Part shown: in pieces, positions 8,792 to 20,918 of the stretch
Layout of the letters: each line of letters begins with the position of its first letter
How positions within the stretch are numbered: position 1 is the first letter of the stretch
Source of the DNA: Streptomyces sp. WZ.A104
GTDB taxonomy: Bacteria > Actinomycetota > Actinomycetes > Streptomycetales > Streptomycetaceae
Assembly: GCF_002382885.1 (NCBI RefSeq)
Contig: NZ_NWVL01000048.1
Span: 1 to 64,000 of the forward strand
Length of the DNA: 64,000 bases
Direction: 5' to 3'
Translations under genes and position numbers: made by a program
Notes under the pieces: generated by a model
Databases searched by the model: none
The model's input: only the letters and a program-made list of their open reading frames with translations
What the model was told of the DNA's origin: nothing

Positions 8792-10249
8792 GTGAGACCC
8801 GCGCCCACCATCCTTCATCTGGACATGGACGCCTTCTACGCGTCGGCGGAGCAGGCGGCCAAGCCGAGCCTGCGCGGCAAAGCGGTTGTGGTCGGCGGCC
8901 TCGGGCCGCGCGGAGTGGTCGCCACCGCCTCGTACGAGGCCCGGCGCCTCGGGGTGCACTCGGCGATGCCCACCGCCCAGGCCCGGCGGCTCGCGCCGAA
9001 CGCCGCTTACCTGGTGCCCCGCTTCTCGCTGTACCGGACGGTGAGCGACCAGGTGATGGAGCTCCTGGGGCGGCTGTCGCCCCTGGTCGAGCCGCTCAGC
9101 CTGGACGAGGCCTTCGTCGACCTGGAGGCCGGCGGGGCGGCGGACGACGCGGCGTCGGCCCGGGCGACGGGGGAGGGACTGCGGGCGGCCATCAGGGCGG
9201 TGACCGGACTCAGTGGCTCCGTCGGCCTGGCCGGGTCCAAGATGCTCGCCAAGATCGCCTCCGAGCAGGCCAAACCGGACGGGCTGCTGCTCATCGAGCC
9301 GGGCACCGAACGCGAGCTGCTCGCCCCCATGTCCGTCCGCGTCCTGCCAGGGGTCGGGCCGGCCACCGGCGACCACCTCAGGCGGGCGGGGATGACCAGC
9401 ATCCACGACCTGGCCGAGGCGGGCGAGGCGGAGCTCGTACGGCTGGTCGGCAAGGCCCACGGGCACGGGCTCCACCGGATGGCCCTGGGACTCGACGACC
9501 GGCCGGTGGTCGCCGAACGGGACGCCAAGTCCGTCTCCGTGGAGGACACCTTCGATGTGGATCTCCACGACCGGGTGCGGGTGCGCGCCGAGGTGGAGCG
9601 GCTGGCCGTGCGGTGCGTGGAGCGGCTGCGCGCGGCGGACCGGTCGGGGCGCACGGTGGTGCTGAAGGTGCGCCGCTACGACTTCTCCACGCTGACCCGC
9701 TCCGAGACGCTGCGGGGGCCCACGGACGACCCCACGGTGGTGCGGGAGGCGGCCGGGCGGCTGCTGGAGTCCGTCGACACCACCGGCGGCGTACGGCTCC
9801 TGGGCGTGGGTGTCACGGGGCTGGCCGACTTCACTCAGGAGGATCTGTTCGCGCAGGCCGCCGATGCCCGGGAGCTGGAGCGGCGCTCCCACGAGCCGCA
9901 GGTGCAGGCTGTGGGGGCACCCGGGGAGGAGGCCGTCCCGGAACCGGAAGCGGACAGCGCCGAGCAGCTCGCCGCCCGGCGCTGGCCCGCCGGACACGAC
10001 GTGCACCACGAGGAGCACGGGCACGGCTGGGTGCAGGGGAGCGGCATCGGCCGGGTCACCGTCCGGTTCGAGGAACCGTGGAGCGCACCCGGCCGGGTTC
10101 TCACCTTCCGTATCGACGATCCACTGCTGCGGCCCGCCGATCCGCTGCCGCTCGTCCGAGAAGCGCCGGACTACTCCTCCTGGCCCGCCAGCCTGCCGAA
10201 GTCACGGTCGGTGGACGGTTCCTCCGGGGGCGAGGAGTCCAGTCCGTAA
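8792..10249 (+). CDS. dinB: DNA polymerase IV (Y-family, translesion)
   Basis: A 485-residue error-prone polymerase. The catalytic carboxylates are present: D11 in LHLDMDAFYAS, and D105/E106 in SLDEAFVDLE. The thumb helix-hairpin-helix (VLPGVGPATGDHLRRAGM) and little-finger domain follow, then an actinobacterial C-terminal extension (about 395-485) with GHGWVQGSGIGRVTVRFE. The GTG start at 8792 lies 30 nt past the terminator, with no strong ribosome-binding site. The last 79 bp overlap the 3' end of the convergent PRC-barrel gene, so both C-termini are encoded by the same DNA. Confidence 0.93.
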   Translation: MRPAPTILHLDMDAFYASAEQAAKPSLRGKAVVVGGLGPRGVVATASYEARRLGVHSAMPTAQARRLAPNAAYLVPRFSLYRTVSDQVMELLGRLSPLVEPLSLDEAFVDLEAGGAADDAASARATGEGLRAAIRAVTGLSGSVGLAGSKMLAKIASEQAKPDGLLLIEPGTERELLAPMSVRVLPGVGPATGDHLRRAGMTSIHDLAEAGEAELVRLVGKAHGHGLHRMALGLDDRPVVAERDAKSVSVEDTFDVDLHDRVRVRAEVERLAVRCVERLRAADRSGRTVVLKVRRYDFSTLTRSETLRGPTDDPTVVREAAGRLLESVDTTGGVRLLGVGVTGLADFTQEDLFAQAADARELERRSHEPQVQAVGAPGEEAVPEPEADSAEQLAARRWPAGHDVHHEEHGHGWVQGSGIGRVTVRFEEPWSAPGRVLTFRIDDPLLRPADPLPLVREAPDYSSWPASLPKSRSVDGSSGGEESSP

Positions 10250-10542
10250 TGACGGTAGAGCTGGAGTTCCTGCTCGGGCGAGAGATGCCTGCCGACACCG
10301 AAGTCCGGCGCGTTCTTGATCAACGTGCGGTCGAAGGGGACGCGCAGCGCCTCGTCGACGAATTCGCTGGGTTCCAGGGGGACGAAGGCATCCCTGCTGA
10401 ACAGGCCGGTGCGGACGGCCGCCCACTCGGGGACCCCCGTCGCATCGTCGAGATAGACCTCATCCACCGTTCCGATCTTGGTGCCCTTGCGATCGAATGC
10501 CTTGCGGCCGATCAGGCGGCGCGGATCGATATCGGTCTGCAC
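10171..10542 (-). CDS. PRC-barrel domain protein
   Basis: A 123-residue soluble protein. Residues about 5-80 form a PRC barrel (LIGRKAFDRKGTKIGTVDEV), a fold used for RNA or protein binding; the rest is charged. The GTG at 10542 has GGAGG 4 nt upstream, better placed than the GTG four codons earlier. The 3' end overlaps the end of dinB by 79 bp in convergent orientation, which may allow transcriptional interference. The specific role is unknown. Confidence 0.85.
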   Translation of the reverse strand: MQTDIDPRRLIGRKAFDRKGTKIGTVDEVYLDDATGVPEWAAVRTGLFSRDAFVPLEPSEFVDEALRVPFDRTLIKNAPDFGVGRHLSPEQELQLYRHYGLDSSPPEEPSTDRDFGRLAGQEE

Positions 10543-10675
10543 GGTGCCTCCCACTGGTCGCAGACTGCTCAGGGCGGTCCCTGATGCCCACCAGCACTAC
10601 ACAAGTGCAGATCCGTGGTGTCGGCCACTTGAGAGTTCCGCGCTGATGGCCGCTGGTAGGCTGGCACTGGCTGCT

Positions 10676-10900
10676 GACCCCGTGCGGGAGAGTCCTCCGG
10701 TGAAGAATCCGGAGGCGCCGAAGGAGCAACTCCTCCCCGGAATCTCTCAGGCCCCCGTACCGCACGGATGAGGTCACTCTGGAAAGCAGGGCGGTTCCGT
10801 GCGGGCGCAGGCTCAGGCGGACTCGACCCTCACCGACGGTGAAAGCCGGCACGCCCTTGGGCGGGCCGGCGAAGCTCTCAGGTTGAGATGACAGAGGGGG
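10676..10900 (+). promoter_or_regulatory. Tandem glycine riboswitch upstream of gcvP
   Basis: Two glycine-aptamer modules lie in tandem. The first has GCGGGAGAGTCC, GCCGAAGGAGCAA and AATCTCTCAGG with closing CGTGCGG/CCGCACGG; the second has CACTCTGGAAAGCAGG, CACCGACGGTGAAAGCC and CGAAGCTCTCAGG. These are the conserved core segments of the gcvT-type motif. Between them is a short linker. gcvP begins 66 nt after the second module, so glycine probably switches on gcvP expression. The expression platform was not resolved by eye. Confidence 0.9.
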
Positions 10901-10965
10901 AGGCCGTCCGGGCACCCGCGCCGTGGTGCCCCTCGCAGGTCGTGACAGACCAGGAGGCCTCCACC

Positions 10966-13851
<2,886 letters not shown>

Positions 13852-13904
13852 AGCGGCCTGTCGTAGGACGTGCGCCCGGAGTGGCGTAGGTCCGGGCATG
13901 CGTC

Positions 13905-13938
13905 GGGGCCGGTGCGGAGATCTCTCCGGGCCGGCCCC
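13905..13938. terminator. Terminator between gcvP and a convergent gene
   Basis: GGGGCCGG (13905-13912) pairs with CCGGCCCC (13931-13938) and is followed by TGTTTCG. It lies between the gcvP stop and the end of the minus-strand gene at 13955 and may serve both directions. Confidence 0.6.
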
Positions 13939-13954
13939 TGTTTCGTACGACCGC

Positions 13955-14161
13955 TCAGGCGGCCTTCACCACGCGGCCCGCTGCCAGCGGCCGGTGCGGG
14001 GCGATGATCTGCCCGTCGGGCAGCAGTTCGCCGGTGTCCTCGAAGAGCAGGACGCCGTTGCACAGAAGGCTCCAGCCCTGTTCGGGGTGGTGGGCCGTCA
14101 GGCGGGCCGCCTCCCGGTCGGGTGAGTCGGCGGTGGGGCAGGGTGGCTGGTGCTGGCACAT
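13955..14161 (-). CDS. Small DUF5999-family protein
   Basis: A 68-residue cytosolic protein starting MCQHQPPCPTADSPDREAAR. The Cys/His-rich N-terminus and the GWSLLCNGVLLFEDTGELLP segment match the small DUF5999 family, which is widespread in Streptomyces and has no known function. C2, H4 and C8 could bind a metal. The ATG at 14161 was chosen because the family starts there; the open frame extends 19 codons further upstream in unlike sequence. No clear ribosome-binding site is visible. Confidence 0.8.
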   Translation of the reverse strand: MCQHQPPCPTADSPDREAARLTAHHPEQGWSLLCNGVLLFEDTGELLPDGQIIAPHRPLAAGRVVKAA

Positions 14162-14488
14162 GGATGGGTTCTTTCGCTGCGTCGAGTCGAGTGTCCTGCG
14201 GCTGGATGAGGTGTTCATGGCCGCCCCCGTATCAGTCGGTCCGGTCCCAGTGTTGCCCTACGGGGGTGATTCCGCAGGGATTTCGCTGCAGCTCCCGTAC
14301 TCCTCCCATGACGCATCACCCGCGCGGACGGTTCACCGCAACTGCAGGGTCCCTTTGGGTGGTTCGGGGTGGCCGGACGGGACTAGTCCGAGTGGGCAGC
14401 AGGACGCCCCCGCAGTGACCCTTCCCGCCGTACGGACCTACGGGGCGGATGCGGGCCGCTACGAGGGCGTGCGGCGGGGCGGGGGCGG
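14162..14488. other. Intergenic region, no gene recognised
   Basis: These 327 bases separate two minus-strand genes. They probably hold the promoter of the DUF5999 gene on the minus strand. Reading frames in either direction lack family resemblance. A short palindrome GGACTAGTCC is visible near 14390. Nothing else was recognised. Confidence 0.4.
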
Positions 14489-15073
14489 TCAGGCCGAGCT
14501 GAGCAGAGGCCCGGGCGTCACGCGCAGCGAGATCACCGGCAGCAGGTCGGCGACCCGGTGCGGGCGGTGCGCGGCGATGCCCGGCGGGGCCGGCGCCAGG
14601 GGCACCAGCACGTCCGTCGGCGCGAGCACGCCGCCCGCGGGGTCGGCATCGGGGTCGCCGTGCAGCCAGAGGGTGAGCATGTACAGCTCCGGGATGGACA
14701 GCAGCCGCGCCTGATAGGTGGCGGCCGACGCCTCCGCCTGCCGCACGGCCAGCTCGGTCGAGGCGAGGTAGGGCCCCTCGAAGAAGTGCGAGAACGTCCA
14801 GCCGTCGGGGGTGAGCACGGTGTCCGCCGCGGCCACCGCACGGCCCTCGCTGCGGATCAGGAAGCGCCAGGCAGTGAGGCGTGTGAGGGGAGCTGTCCGG
14901 GCGGGAGTGGTCCGGTCCAGCACATGGACGGGAAGCGGTAGCTCGGGGCTCAGCGGTCCCTGGACGGACCGGAGAGCGGACGTTCGGGCCTCGCGGACGG
15001 CGGTGGGAGAACCGAGGGCCGCGGACACGCTGCGCAGGGCGGGCGCGGGAGCCGAGGGGACATGCAGCGGCAT
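14489..15073 (-). CDS. Hypothetical protein
   Basis: A 194-residue protein with no recognised domain. It is rich in Ala, Leu and Pro. The central part has the best conserved look, with WRFLIRSEGRAVAAADTVLT followed by GWTFSHFFEGPYLASTELAV, and the C-terminus ends in a short hydrophobic stretch. There is no signal peptide or membrane helix. The ATG at 15073 is chosen with GAGAGG about 10 nt upstream; a longer frame to 15220 is less likely. Codon use is typical of Streptomyces, which supports coding. The function is unknown. Confidence 0.7.
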   Translation of the reverse strand: MPLHVPSAPAPALRSVSAALGSPTAVREARTSALRSVQGPLSPELPLPVHVLDRTTPARTAPLTRLTAWRFLIRSEGRAVAAADTVLTPDGWTFSHFFEGPYLASTELAVRQAEASAATYQARLLSIPELYMLTLWLHGDPDADPAGGVLAPTDVLVPLAPAPPGIAAHRPHRVADLLPVISLRVTPGPLLSSA

Positions 15074-15568
15074 AGTGGGTCGCCTCTCACTTCGGAGACA
15101 CGGTGATGCGTGGGCGGGTGCAGACGGCGCTGTCGGCGTTCTGGCCGTAAGAGGCCGATGACGGGCGATGCGTATCAACTCTCTGCCTCGTCCACCGGAG
15201 TTTATATGACGCGTGTTCACACAGTGTTTCCGCTAGCAGCCGGGGATATTTCGCGCAAGGCTCCATCCGGACTTCGAGTTGCGGTATTTCTGGTGAAGTG
15301 CTCCACTGTTCCCGGCCCTGACCTGGACCCCTTCCGGCCCTGCGGTAGGCCGAAACTCGTCGGTGTTTCCACCACGGCTTCCGGCATGCTCTTCCCGGGC
15401 GAAAATGCCGATGGCCGCATGCTGTAGGAATGTGCCCCCGGTCTCCCTCCACCAGACTATCGGGTATCGGAAGCCCGTGGGGGCGTTACGGATCACTTCC
15501 ACGGGGCATTATCGATCGTGATGCGAGCGGCCTGGGCCGCGGGCCGCCACTGGAGGAGGGACCCCTCG
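15074..15568. other. Long intergenic region, no gene recognised
   Basis: These 495 bases lie between divergent genes and are less GC-rich than the surroundings, with AT stretches such as GTTTATATGACG and GGGATATTTCGCGC. They presumably carry both promoters. A 13-codon frame (15168-15209, MRINSLPRPPEFI) on the plus strand is visible, but nothing besides its AT-rich setting supports it. Confidence 0.4.
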
Positions 15569-17074
15569 ATGGGGGAGAAGGTCGCCGCGGGAGCCCTTGA
15601 CCTGTCGGACCGGCAGGAGTACCGCACCAAGCTCAACCAGTGCCTGGAAGGGCTGGGCAGACTTCTGGCGGAGCGGAGGTTCGACCGTCCCCGGAACCTG
15701 ATGGGGCTGGAGATAGAGCTGAATCTCGCGGGCTCCGACGGCATGCCCCGGATGATGAACCAGCAAGTGCTCCAGCGCATCGCGAGCCGCGATTTCCAGA
15801 CCGAACTGGGGATGTTCAATCTCGAAGTGAATATCGTCCCGCACCGGCTGGGCGGCCGGGTATTCGATCAGCTCTCGGAGGAGTTGCGGACCGGCCTGGC
15901 CTATGCTCACCGCAAGGCGGGAGAGGTGGATGCGGGGATCGTGATGATCGGAATCCTGCCCACCCTGGGGGAGCACGACGTGGTGTCCGCGAATCTCTCG
16001 GACGTGGACCGTTACACCCTGCTCAATGACCAAATGGCGGCCGCCCGGGGGGAGGATTTCGCCCTGGATATCGAAGGTGTCGAGCGATTGGTCTGTACCT
16101 CGCCGTCGATCGCCCCGGAATCAGCCTGCACCTCGGTGCAGCTGCACCTCCAGGTGACGCCCGGCCGGTTCGCCGACGTGTGGAACGCCGCCCAGGCGAT
16201 CACCGGCGTCCAGATCGCGCTCGGCGCCAACGCCCCCTTCCTGTTCGGCAGGGAGCTGTGGCGGGAGTCCCGGCCGCCGCTGTTCCAGCAGGCCACCGAC
16301 GTACGGCCGCCGGAGCTGGCGAACCAGGGGGTGCGGCCGCGGACCTGGTTCGGGGAACGCTGGATCACCTCCGCCCACGAGCTCTTCGAGGAGAACCTGC
16401 GCTACTTCCCGCCGCTGCTGCCGATCTGCGGCGAGGAGGACCCCCTGAAGGTCCTCGACGAGGGCGGGGTGCCCGAGCTGGCCGAGCTGGTCCTGCACAA
16501 CGGCACCGTCTACCGCTGGAACCGCCCGGTGTACGGGATCGCCGACGGCGTGCCCCATCTGCGGGTGGAGAACCGGGTGCTGCCCGCCGGGCCGACCGTC
16601 ACCGACGTGATCGCCAACGCCGCGCTCTACTACGGGCTCGTACGGGCGCTCGCCGAGGAGTCCCGGCCGGTCTGGAGCAGACTGCCCTTCGAGGCCGCCG
16701 AGGAGAACTTCACCGAGGCCTGCCGTCACGGCATCGAGGCAGAGATGATCTGGCCCCGCTCCGGCCGCTCCGGGGGACTGACCAGGATCCCCGCCGTGCA
16801 GCTGGTCCTGGAGGAGCTGCTGCCGCTGGCCGCCGCCGGGCTGGACGCCTGGCACATCGAGCCCGCGGACCGGGACCGCTACCTCGGGGTGATCGAGGAG
16901 CGCTGCAAACGGCGCGTCAACGGGGCCTCCTGGCAGGTCGCCACCTACCGTCGGGCCCTGGAGGCCGGACTCGGGAGGGAGGCGGCGCTCGCGGCCACCA
17001 CCCGCCGCTATGCCGAGCTGATGCACGCGGGGGAGCCGGTGCACACCTGGCCGGTGGGGTTCCCGGCGCCGTGA
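15569..17074 (+). CDS. Glutamate-cysteine ligase family (GCS2) protein
   Basis: A 501-residue enzyme of the carboxylate-amine ligase/GCS2 group, which forms gamma-glutamyl or similar amide bonds with ATP. The N-terminal substrate/metal region is clear (NLMGLEIELNLAGSDGMPR, then ELGMFNLEVNIVPH). Streptomyces use mycothiol rather than glutathione, so the true substrate may not be cysteine; the family also includes EgtA and peptide-tailoring ligases. The ATG at 15569 has GGAGGA at 15553-15558. No pathway partners are adjacent, so the product stays open. Confidence 0.8.
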   Translation: MGEKVAAGALDLSDRQEYRTKLNQCLEGLGRLLAERRFDRPRNLMGLEIELNLAGSDGMPRMMNQQVLQRIASRDFQTELGMFNLEVNIVPHRLGGRVFDQLSEELRTGLAYAHRKAGEVDAGIVMIGILPTLGEHDVVSANLSDVDRYTLLNDQMAAARGEDFALDIEGVERLVCTSPSIAPESACTSVQLHLQVTPGRFADVWNAAQAITGVQIALGANAPFLFGRELWRESRPPLFQQATDVRPPELANQGVRPRTWFGERWITSAHELFEENLRYFPPLLPICGEEDPLKVLDEGGVPELAELVLHNGTVYRWNRPVYGIADGVPHLRVENRVLPAGPTVTDVIANAALYYGLVRALAEESRPVWSRLPFEAAEENFTEACRHGIEAEMIWPRSGRSGGLTRIPAVQLVLEELLPLAAAGLDAWHIEPADRDRYLGVIEERCKRRVNGASWQVATYRRALEAGLGREAALAATTRRYAELMHAGEPVHTWPVGFPAP

Positions 17075-17122
17075 GGGGGCTGACGCGTCGCGCGCCGCAC
17101 GACTGCTCGGAACGGCTGCGCG

Positions 17123-17164
17123 GCGCGGTGATGCGTCCCGGTCGCGCGCGGTGATGCGTCCCGG
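17123..17164. repeat. Direct repeat of 19 bp
   Basis: GCGCGGTGATGCGTCCCGG occurs at 17123-17141 and again at 17146-17164, separated by 4 bp, just before the 3' end of the minus-strand gene at 17171. It looks like a local duplication; no function is evident. Confidence 0.7.
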
Positions 17165-17170
17165 GCGCCG

Positions 17171-18964
17171 TCACTCCTGTGTCGCGCGGCCGTTCTGTCC
17201 CGCCGCCATGATGGCCTGAAGGATCACCGCCTGGATCTCCGCCGGGTCGCTCACCTCGTAGCCGTCGCCGCCGGTGACCCGCGCGATCTCGGCGACCTCG
17301 TCGCGGTCGGCGTCCGGGCCCACCGCGATGGCGATGATCGGGACGGGGCGCTCCGGGTCGGACAGCTCCTTGAGCTCGGCGATGAGCGCGCTGCGCGAGA
17401 TGCCGCGCTCGTCCTGGTTGGAGCCGTCGGTGAGGATCACCAGGGCGTTGAACTTGCCCTTCACGAAGGTCGACCGGGCCACCTGGTAGGAGGCCAGCGT
17501 CGTGTCGTACAGTCCGGTCGCCCCGCCCGGTACCGGCTGGAGCCCGGCGAACGCGGCCGTCAGCTTCTCCCGGTGGGTCCCGCCGCCCGCGGCCGGGTCG
17601 CCGAGACGCCTCGTCGGCATGAGCCGCCGGTAGTCCTTCTCGCCGTCCAGTGTGGTGGCGAACTCCCACAGCCCGATCTCGTCGTCCGGGGTGAACTGGC
17701 CGAGCGCCTGGATCAGCGACTCCTTGGTGACGTCCATCCGGGACTGGCCGCGCCCCGGCACGAGCGTCGCCATGGAACCGGAGGCGTCGACGACCGTCGT
17801 CAGCCGGGCGCTCTGCACGGTGATCGTCCACATCCCCAGCGTCTCCTGGAGCTGCTTCGTGGACGGCGCCTCGGCGGCCGATGCGGCGTACGGCTGGGGC
17901 GACCGGCCGCCCGCCGAGACGACGAGGGCGTCCTGTGCGTTGCCGTTGCCGGTCCGGAACCCGTACCGGGCGAACGTGTCGTGGGCGTCCCGGCCGTTGA
18001 GCAGGGTCATGAAGCGCAGGGCCGCACGGGACTCCGGGGTGGTCAGCCGACTCTCGTCGACCAGGGTGTACGGGTAGTCGAGCAGCGGAGTGCCGTCCTC
18101 GGGGTAGAAGAGGTCGAGCTTGCCCCCGGCCGCCGCCTCCGCGTTGTGGGTGAAGGCCGCCTGCTCGGAGATCAGTACCGCCCGGTTCCGCTTGGGGTTG
18201 CCCTCCTCGGCGTCTGACGTGTTCCGCGCCAGGGTCTCCAGTACACGCGCGTCGCTGTCCGACATCCGCTCGGCCAGCACCTTCGCGGTCTCGGCGACCC
18301 GGGTGTCGCTCTCCCCGCTCTGCTGGGCCGACGAGGCGCCGATGCTGGTGAGCGCCAGCAGTCCGGTGGCGCTGCGCGCCGGATCGGCCGAGCCGAGGCG
18401 CACCCGGTCCGACCTCAGCGTGGCGGCGACCAACTCGGCCCAGGAGTACGTCTTCTCGGGCCAGCCCAGCTTCTTGGAGGCGGACGGGACCATGGCCAGG
18501 GTCACCGGTGAGGAGGCCACCGAGCCGAAGGGAGAGAGGGGGATGCCCTCGCCCGTTCCCTTGGCCCTCTCCAGCCAGAGTTCCGAGTCGGGCAGCCAGA
18601 CCTGGAATCGGGGTGGCTCGCCGCCCGCGGCGAGCGCCTCGGTGACCGTGTGGGACTCGCGGGTCAGCACCTCGACCGCGAGGCAGCGGCCGTCGGATCT
18701 CACCTCGTCCGCGCGGGCCTGCTCGGCTATGGCACGTACGGCGGGGGCGATGTCCGGGGACGCGGCCAGGGACAGCTGTACGGCGGAGTCCTCGCAGGAA
18801 TCGGAGAACGACCACAGGCCGCCCTTGGCCGCCACCGCCGTTCCCGTCGCCACGGCGAGGACGAGCAGGGTGGCGATGGTGACCGTACGACGTCGGCGCC
18901 GGGGGCCGGGCCGGTCCCGGTCGCCCTCCACCTCGTAGCCGTCGGGCAAGCTATGACGTCCCAT
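17171..18964 (-). CDS. Membrane-anchored substrate-binding/VWA domain protein
   Basis: A 597-residue extracytoplasmic protein. An arginine-rich N-terminus leads into one hydrophobic segment (about 28-46), which acts as signal-anchor or signal peptide. Residues about 55-350 resemble a type-II extracellular solute-binding domain. The C-terminal third is a von Willebrand A domain with an intact MIDAS motif (D393, S395, S397 in VVDASGSMATL) and later LTDGSNQDE. Such fusions are common in Streptomyces and their ligands are unknown; divalent metal-dependent adhesion is inferred. AGGAGG lies 9 nt before the ATG. No transporter genes are adjacent. Confidence 0.85.
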   Translation of the reverse strand: MGRHSLPDGYEVEGDRDRPGPRRRRRTVTIATLLVLAVATGTAVAAKGGLWSFSDSCEDSAVQLSLAASPDIAPAVRAIAEQARADEVRSDGRCLAVEVLTRESHTVTEALAAGGEPPRFQVWLPDSELWLERAKGTGEGIPLSPFGSVASSPVTLAMVPSASKKLGWPEKTYSWAELVAATLRSDRVRLGSADPARSATGLLALTSIGASSAQQSGESDTRVAETAKVLAERMSDSDARVLETLARNTSDAEEGNPKRNRAVLISEQAAFTHNAEAAAGGKLDLFYPEDGTPLLDYPYTLVDESRLTTPESRAALRFMTLLNGRDAHDTFARYGFRTGNGNAQDALVVSAGGRSPQPYAASAAEAPSTKQLQETLGMWTITVQSARLTTVVDASGSMATLVPGRGQSRMDVTKESLIQALGQFTPDDEIGLWEFATTLDGEKDYRRLMPTRRLGDPAAGGGTHREKLTAAFAGLQPVPGGATGLYDTTLASYQVARSTFVKGKFNALVILTDGSNQDERGISRSALIAELKELSDPERPVPIIAIAVGPDADRDEVAEIARVTGGDGYEVSDPAEIQAVILQAIMAAGQNGRATQE

Positions 18965-19149
18965 GTCGGTGGTGCCCCTCCTTGAGGATGAAACAAGGAA
19001 AAGGGGGACCACGCCATCAGCGATGGTGGTCGTCCCCCGGCCTGTCACGCATGATCTTCGTACCTGTATTCGAGACCATAGCGGGACGGTGGGTGGGATG
19101 AGACGCGATTGCAGAACTGAAGGCAGGTGTACCGGTGGAGGCGGGCCGC

Positions 19150-19929
19150 GTGGCTGATTCTTTTCCTCAAGAGGCCGTGCCACGAAGGATCTTGCGGTCC
19201 GAGACGGTGCTGGTCCTGGCGCTCTCGTTGGGTGCCAGTGCGGTGTCGGCCCTCATCAGTTTTATCGGATCACTGACGAAACCGGGGGGGTTGAAGGAGC
19301 AGGCGGCGACGCTCAACAGCTCGTACGCTCCGGGCCGTCCATGGCTTGATCTGGCATGGCAAATGTTCGGAATCGCAACGGCTCTGGTACCTGTCGCCCT
19401 GGTGGCGCACCTGCTGATCCGGGAAGGGGCGGGCCTGCGGAGCATCGGCTTCGACCGCACCAGGCCCTGGTTCGACCTCGGCCGCGGGACGCTGATCGCC
19501 GCCGGGATCGGCAGTGCCGGTCTGGCCTTCTACCTCGGGGCCAGGGCCACCGGATTCAACCTGACCGTCGTCCCGGAGTCCTTGCCCGACGTCTGGTGGA
19601 AGTTCCCCGTACTGATCCTCTCCGCGATGCAGAACTCGGTGGTGGAGGAGGTCATCGTCGTCGGGTATCTGCTGCGCAGGCTCGACCAGTTGGGGTGGAC
19701 TCCGACGCGTTCGCTGGTGGCCAGCTCCGTACTGCGTGGCTCCTACCACCTCTACCAGGGCATCGGCGGGTTCATCGGGAACGTGGTGATGGGCGTCGTC
19801 TTCGTACTGCTCTACCGGCGCTGGGGCCGGGTGGGCCCTCTGGTCGTCGCGCACACGCTCCTCGATGTCGGGGCGTTCGTCGGGTACGCGCTGCTCGCGG
19901 GACGGGTGGGCTGGCTGCCGACGCCGTAG
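19150..19929 (+). CDS. CPBP-family intramembrane metalloprotease
   Basis: A 259-residue polytopic membrane protein of the CPBP (CAAX protease and bacteriocin-processing) family. The conserved motifs are EE at 166-167 within VVEEVIVVGYLLRR, the histidine motif RGSYHLYQG (H200) and a final AHTLLD. These residues bind the catalytic metal in Rce1-like proteases. The GTG at 19150 has GGAGG at 19137-19141; a GTG at 19135 is the alternative. The substrate is unknown. A strong bidirectional terminator follows. Confidence 0.87.
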   Translation: MADSFPQEAVPRRILRSETVLVLALSLGASAVSALISFIGSLTKPGGLKEQAATLNSSYAPGRPWLDLAWQMFGIATALVPVALVAHLLIREGAGLRSIGFDRTRPWFDLGRGTLIAAGIGSAGLAFYLGARATGFNLTVVPESLPDVWWKFPVLILSAMQNSVVEEVIVVGYLLRRLDQLGWTPTRSLVASSVLRGSYHLYQGIGGFIGNVVMGVVFVLLYRRWGRVGPLVVAHTLLDVGAFVGYALLAGRVGWLPTP

Positions 19930-19935
19930 GAAGCG

Positions 19936-19962
19936 GGGGCGGCGCAGGAGGTGCGCCGCCCC
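19936..19962. terminator. Bidirectional terminator
   Basis: A perfect 11-bp stem (GGGGCGGCGCA with TGCGCCGCCCC) and a 5-nt loop lie between the convergent CPBP and PhzF genes. Confidence 0.8.
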
Positions 19963-19969
19963 TGAAACC

Positions 19970-20779
19970 TCAGAAGGCGGTCAGTAGTTCGCCGTCGATG
20001 ACGGTGACCGCGGTGCCGGTCAGCAGGGTGCGTTCGCCGCGCAGGGCGGTACGGACCAGCCCCGAACGGGCGGAGGCCTGGAGGCCGGTGAGTTCGTCGC
20101 GGCCGAGGCGGGCCGACCAGAAGGGGGCCAGCGCGGTGTGGGCGCTGCCGGTGACCGGGTCCTCGTCGATGCCGACGCCCGGGAAGAAGCAGCGCGAGAC
20201 GTAGTCGTAGCCACGGGCGGGGTCGTCGGCCGCCGCGGTGGCGACGACCCCGCGCCGGGAGTGGGCGGCGAGGGCGGCGAAGTCCGGGGCGAGCGCCCGT
20301 ACGGTCGCCTCGTCACGGAGCTCCACCAGCAGATCGCCGATGTGCTGGCCGGTGTCGTGCACGGAGAGGGGTTCGGCCCCCAGGGCGGTGGCGAGCCCCG
20401 CGGGCACCGGCTCCTCGGTCAGCGGGGCGGTGGGGAAGTCGAGGGTCAGTCCGCCGTCCGGGCGCGCTGTCGCGGTCAGGGTCCCGCAGCGCGCGGCGAA
20501 ACGTACCGGGCCGGTCGCCCGCCCTGTGGTGCGCAGGACATGCGCGGTGGCGAGCGTCGCGTGGCCGCACATGTCGACCTCGGTGACCGGGGTGAACCAG
20601 CGCAGCGCCCAGTCGGCCGGCAGCGGGTGGGCGAAGGCCGTCTCGGACAGATTGACCTCGGCGGCGATCTCCTGGAGGCGCTCGGCGTCCGGGAAGGAGT
20701 CGGCCTCCAGCAGCAGGACGCCCGCGGGGTTGCCGGCGAAGGGGCGGTCGGTGAAAGCGTCGACGATACGAATCCTCAT
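19970..20779 (-). CDS. PhzF-family epimerase/isomerase
   Basis: A 269-residue two-lobed protein of the PhzF family. The catalytic glutamate is E46 in NLSETAF, matching E45 of PhzF, and the paired motif VDMCGHATLATAHVL and the C-terminal DEDPVTGSAH are present. PhzF isomerises a phenazine precursor; most genomic homologues have unknown substrates, and there are no phenazine genes here. The ATG at 20779 is the natural start: the open frame beyond it lacks family resemblance and a ribosome-binding site. Confidence 0.88.
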   Translation of the reverse strand: MRIRIVDAFTDRPFAGNPAGVLLLEADSFPDAERLQEIAAEVNLSETAFAHPLPADWALRWFTPVTEVDMCGHATLATAHVLRTTGRATGPVRFAARCGTLTATARPDGGLTLDFPTAPLTEEPVPAGLATALGAEPLSVHDTGQHIGDLLVELRDEATVRALAPDFAALAAHSRRGVVATAAADDPARGYDYVSRCFFPGVGIDEDPVTGSAHTALAPFWSARLGRDELTGLQASARSGLVRTALRGERTLLTGTAVTVIDGELLTAF

Positions 20780-20918
20780 GGGCCGACCGTAGGTCGCCCG
20801 CGCGGCGACGGGCCAAGGCCAATTCGGGGTGTCTGGCCCCGCACGCCGATGAGTCCTGGAGCCCGACGCGGTCGATGGGAGGAGAGACCGCAGGCATCCG
20901 TCAGGACGGGAGAGCACC

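Noticed and set aside
15168..15209. 13-codon leader-like frame MRINSLPRPPEFI
   Set aside because: No promoter or ribosome-binding site was recognised and it is far from the next gene start.
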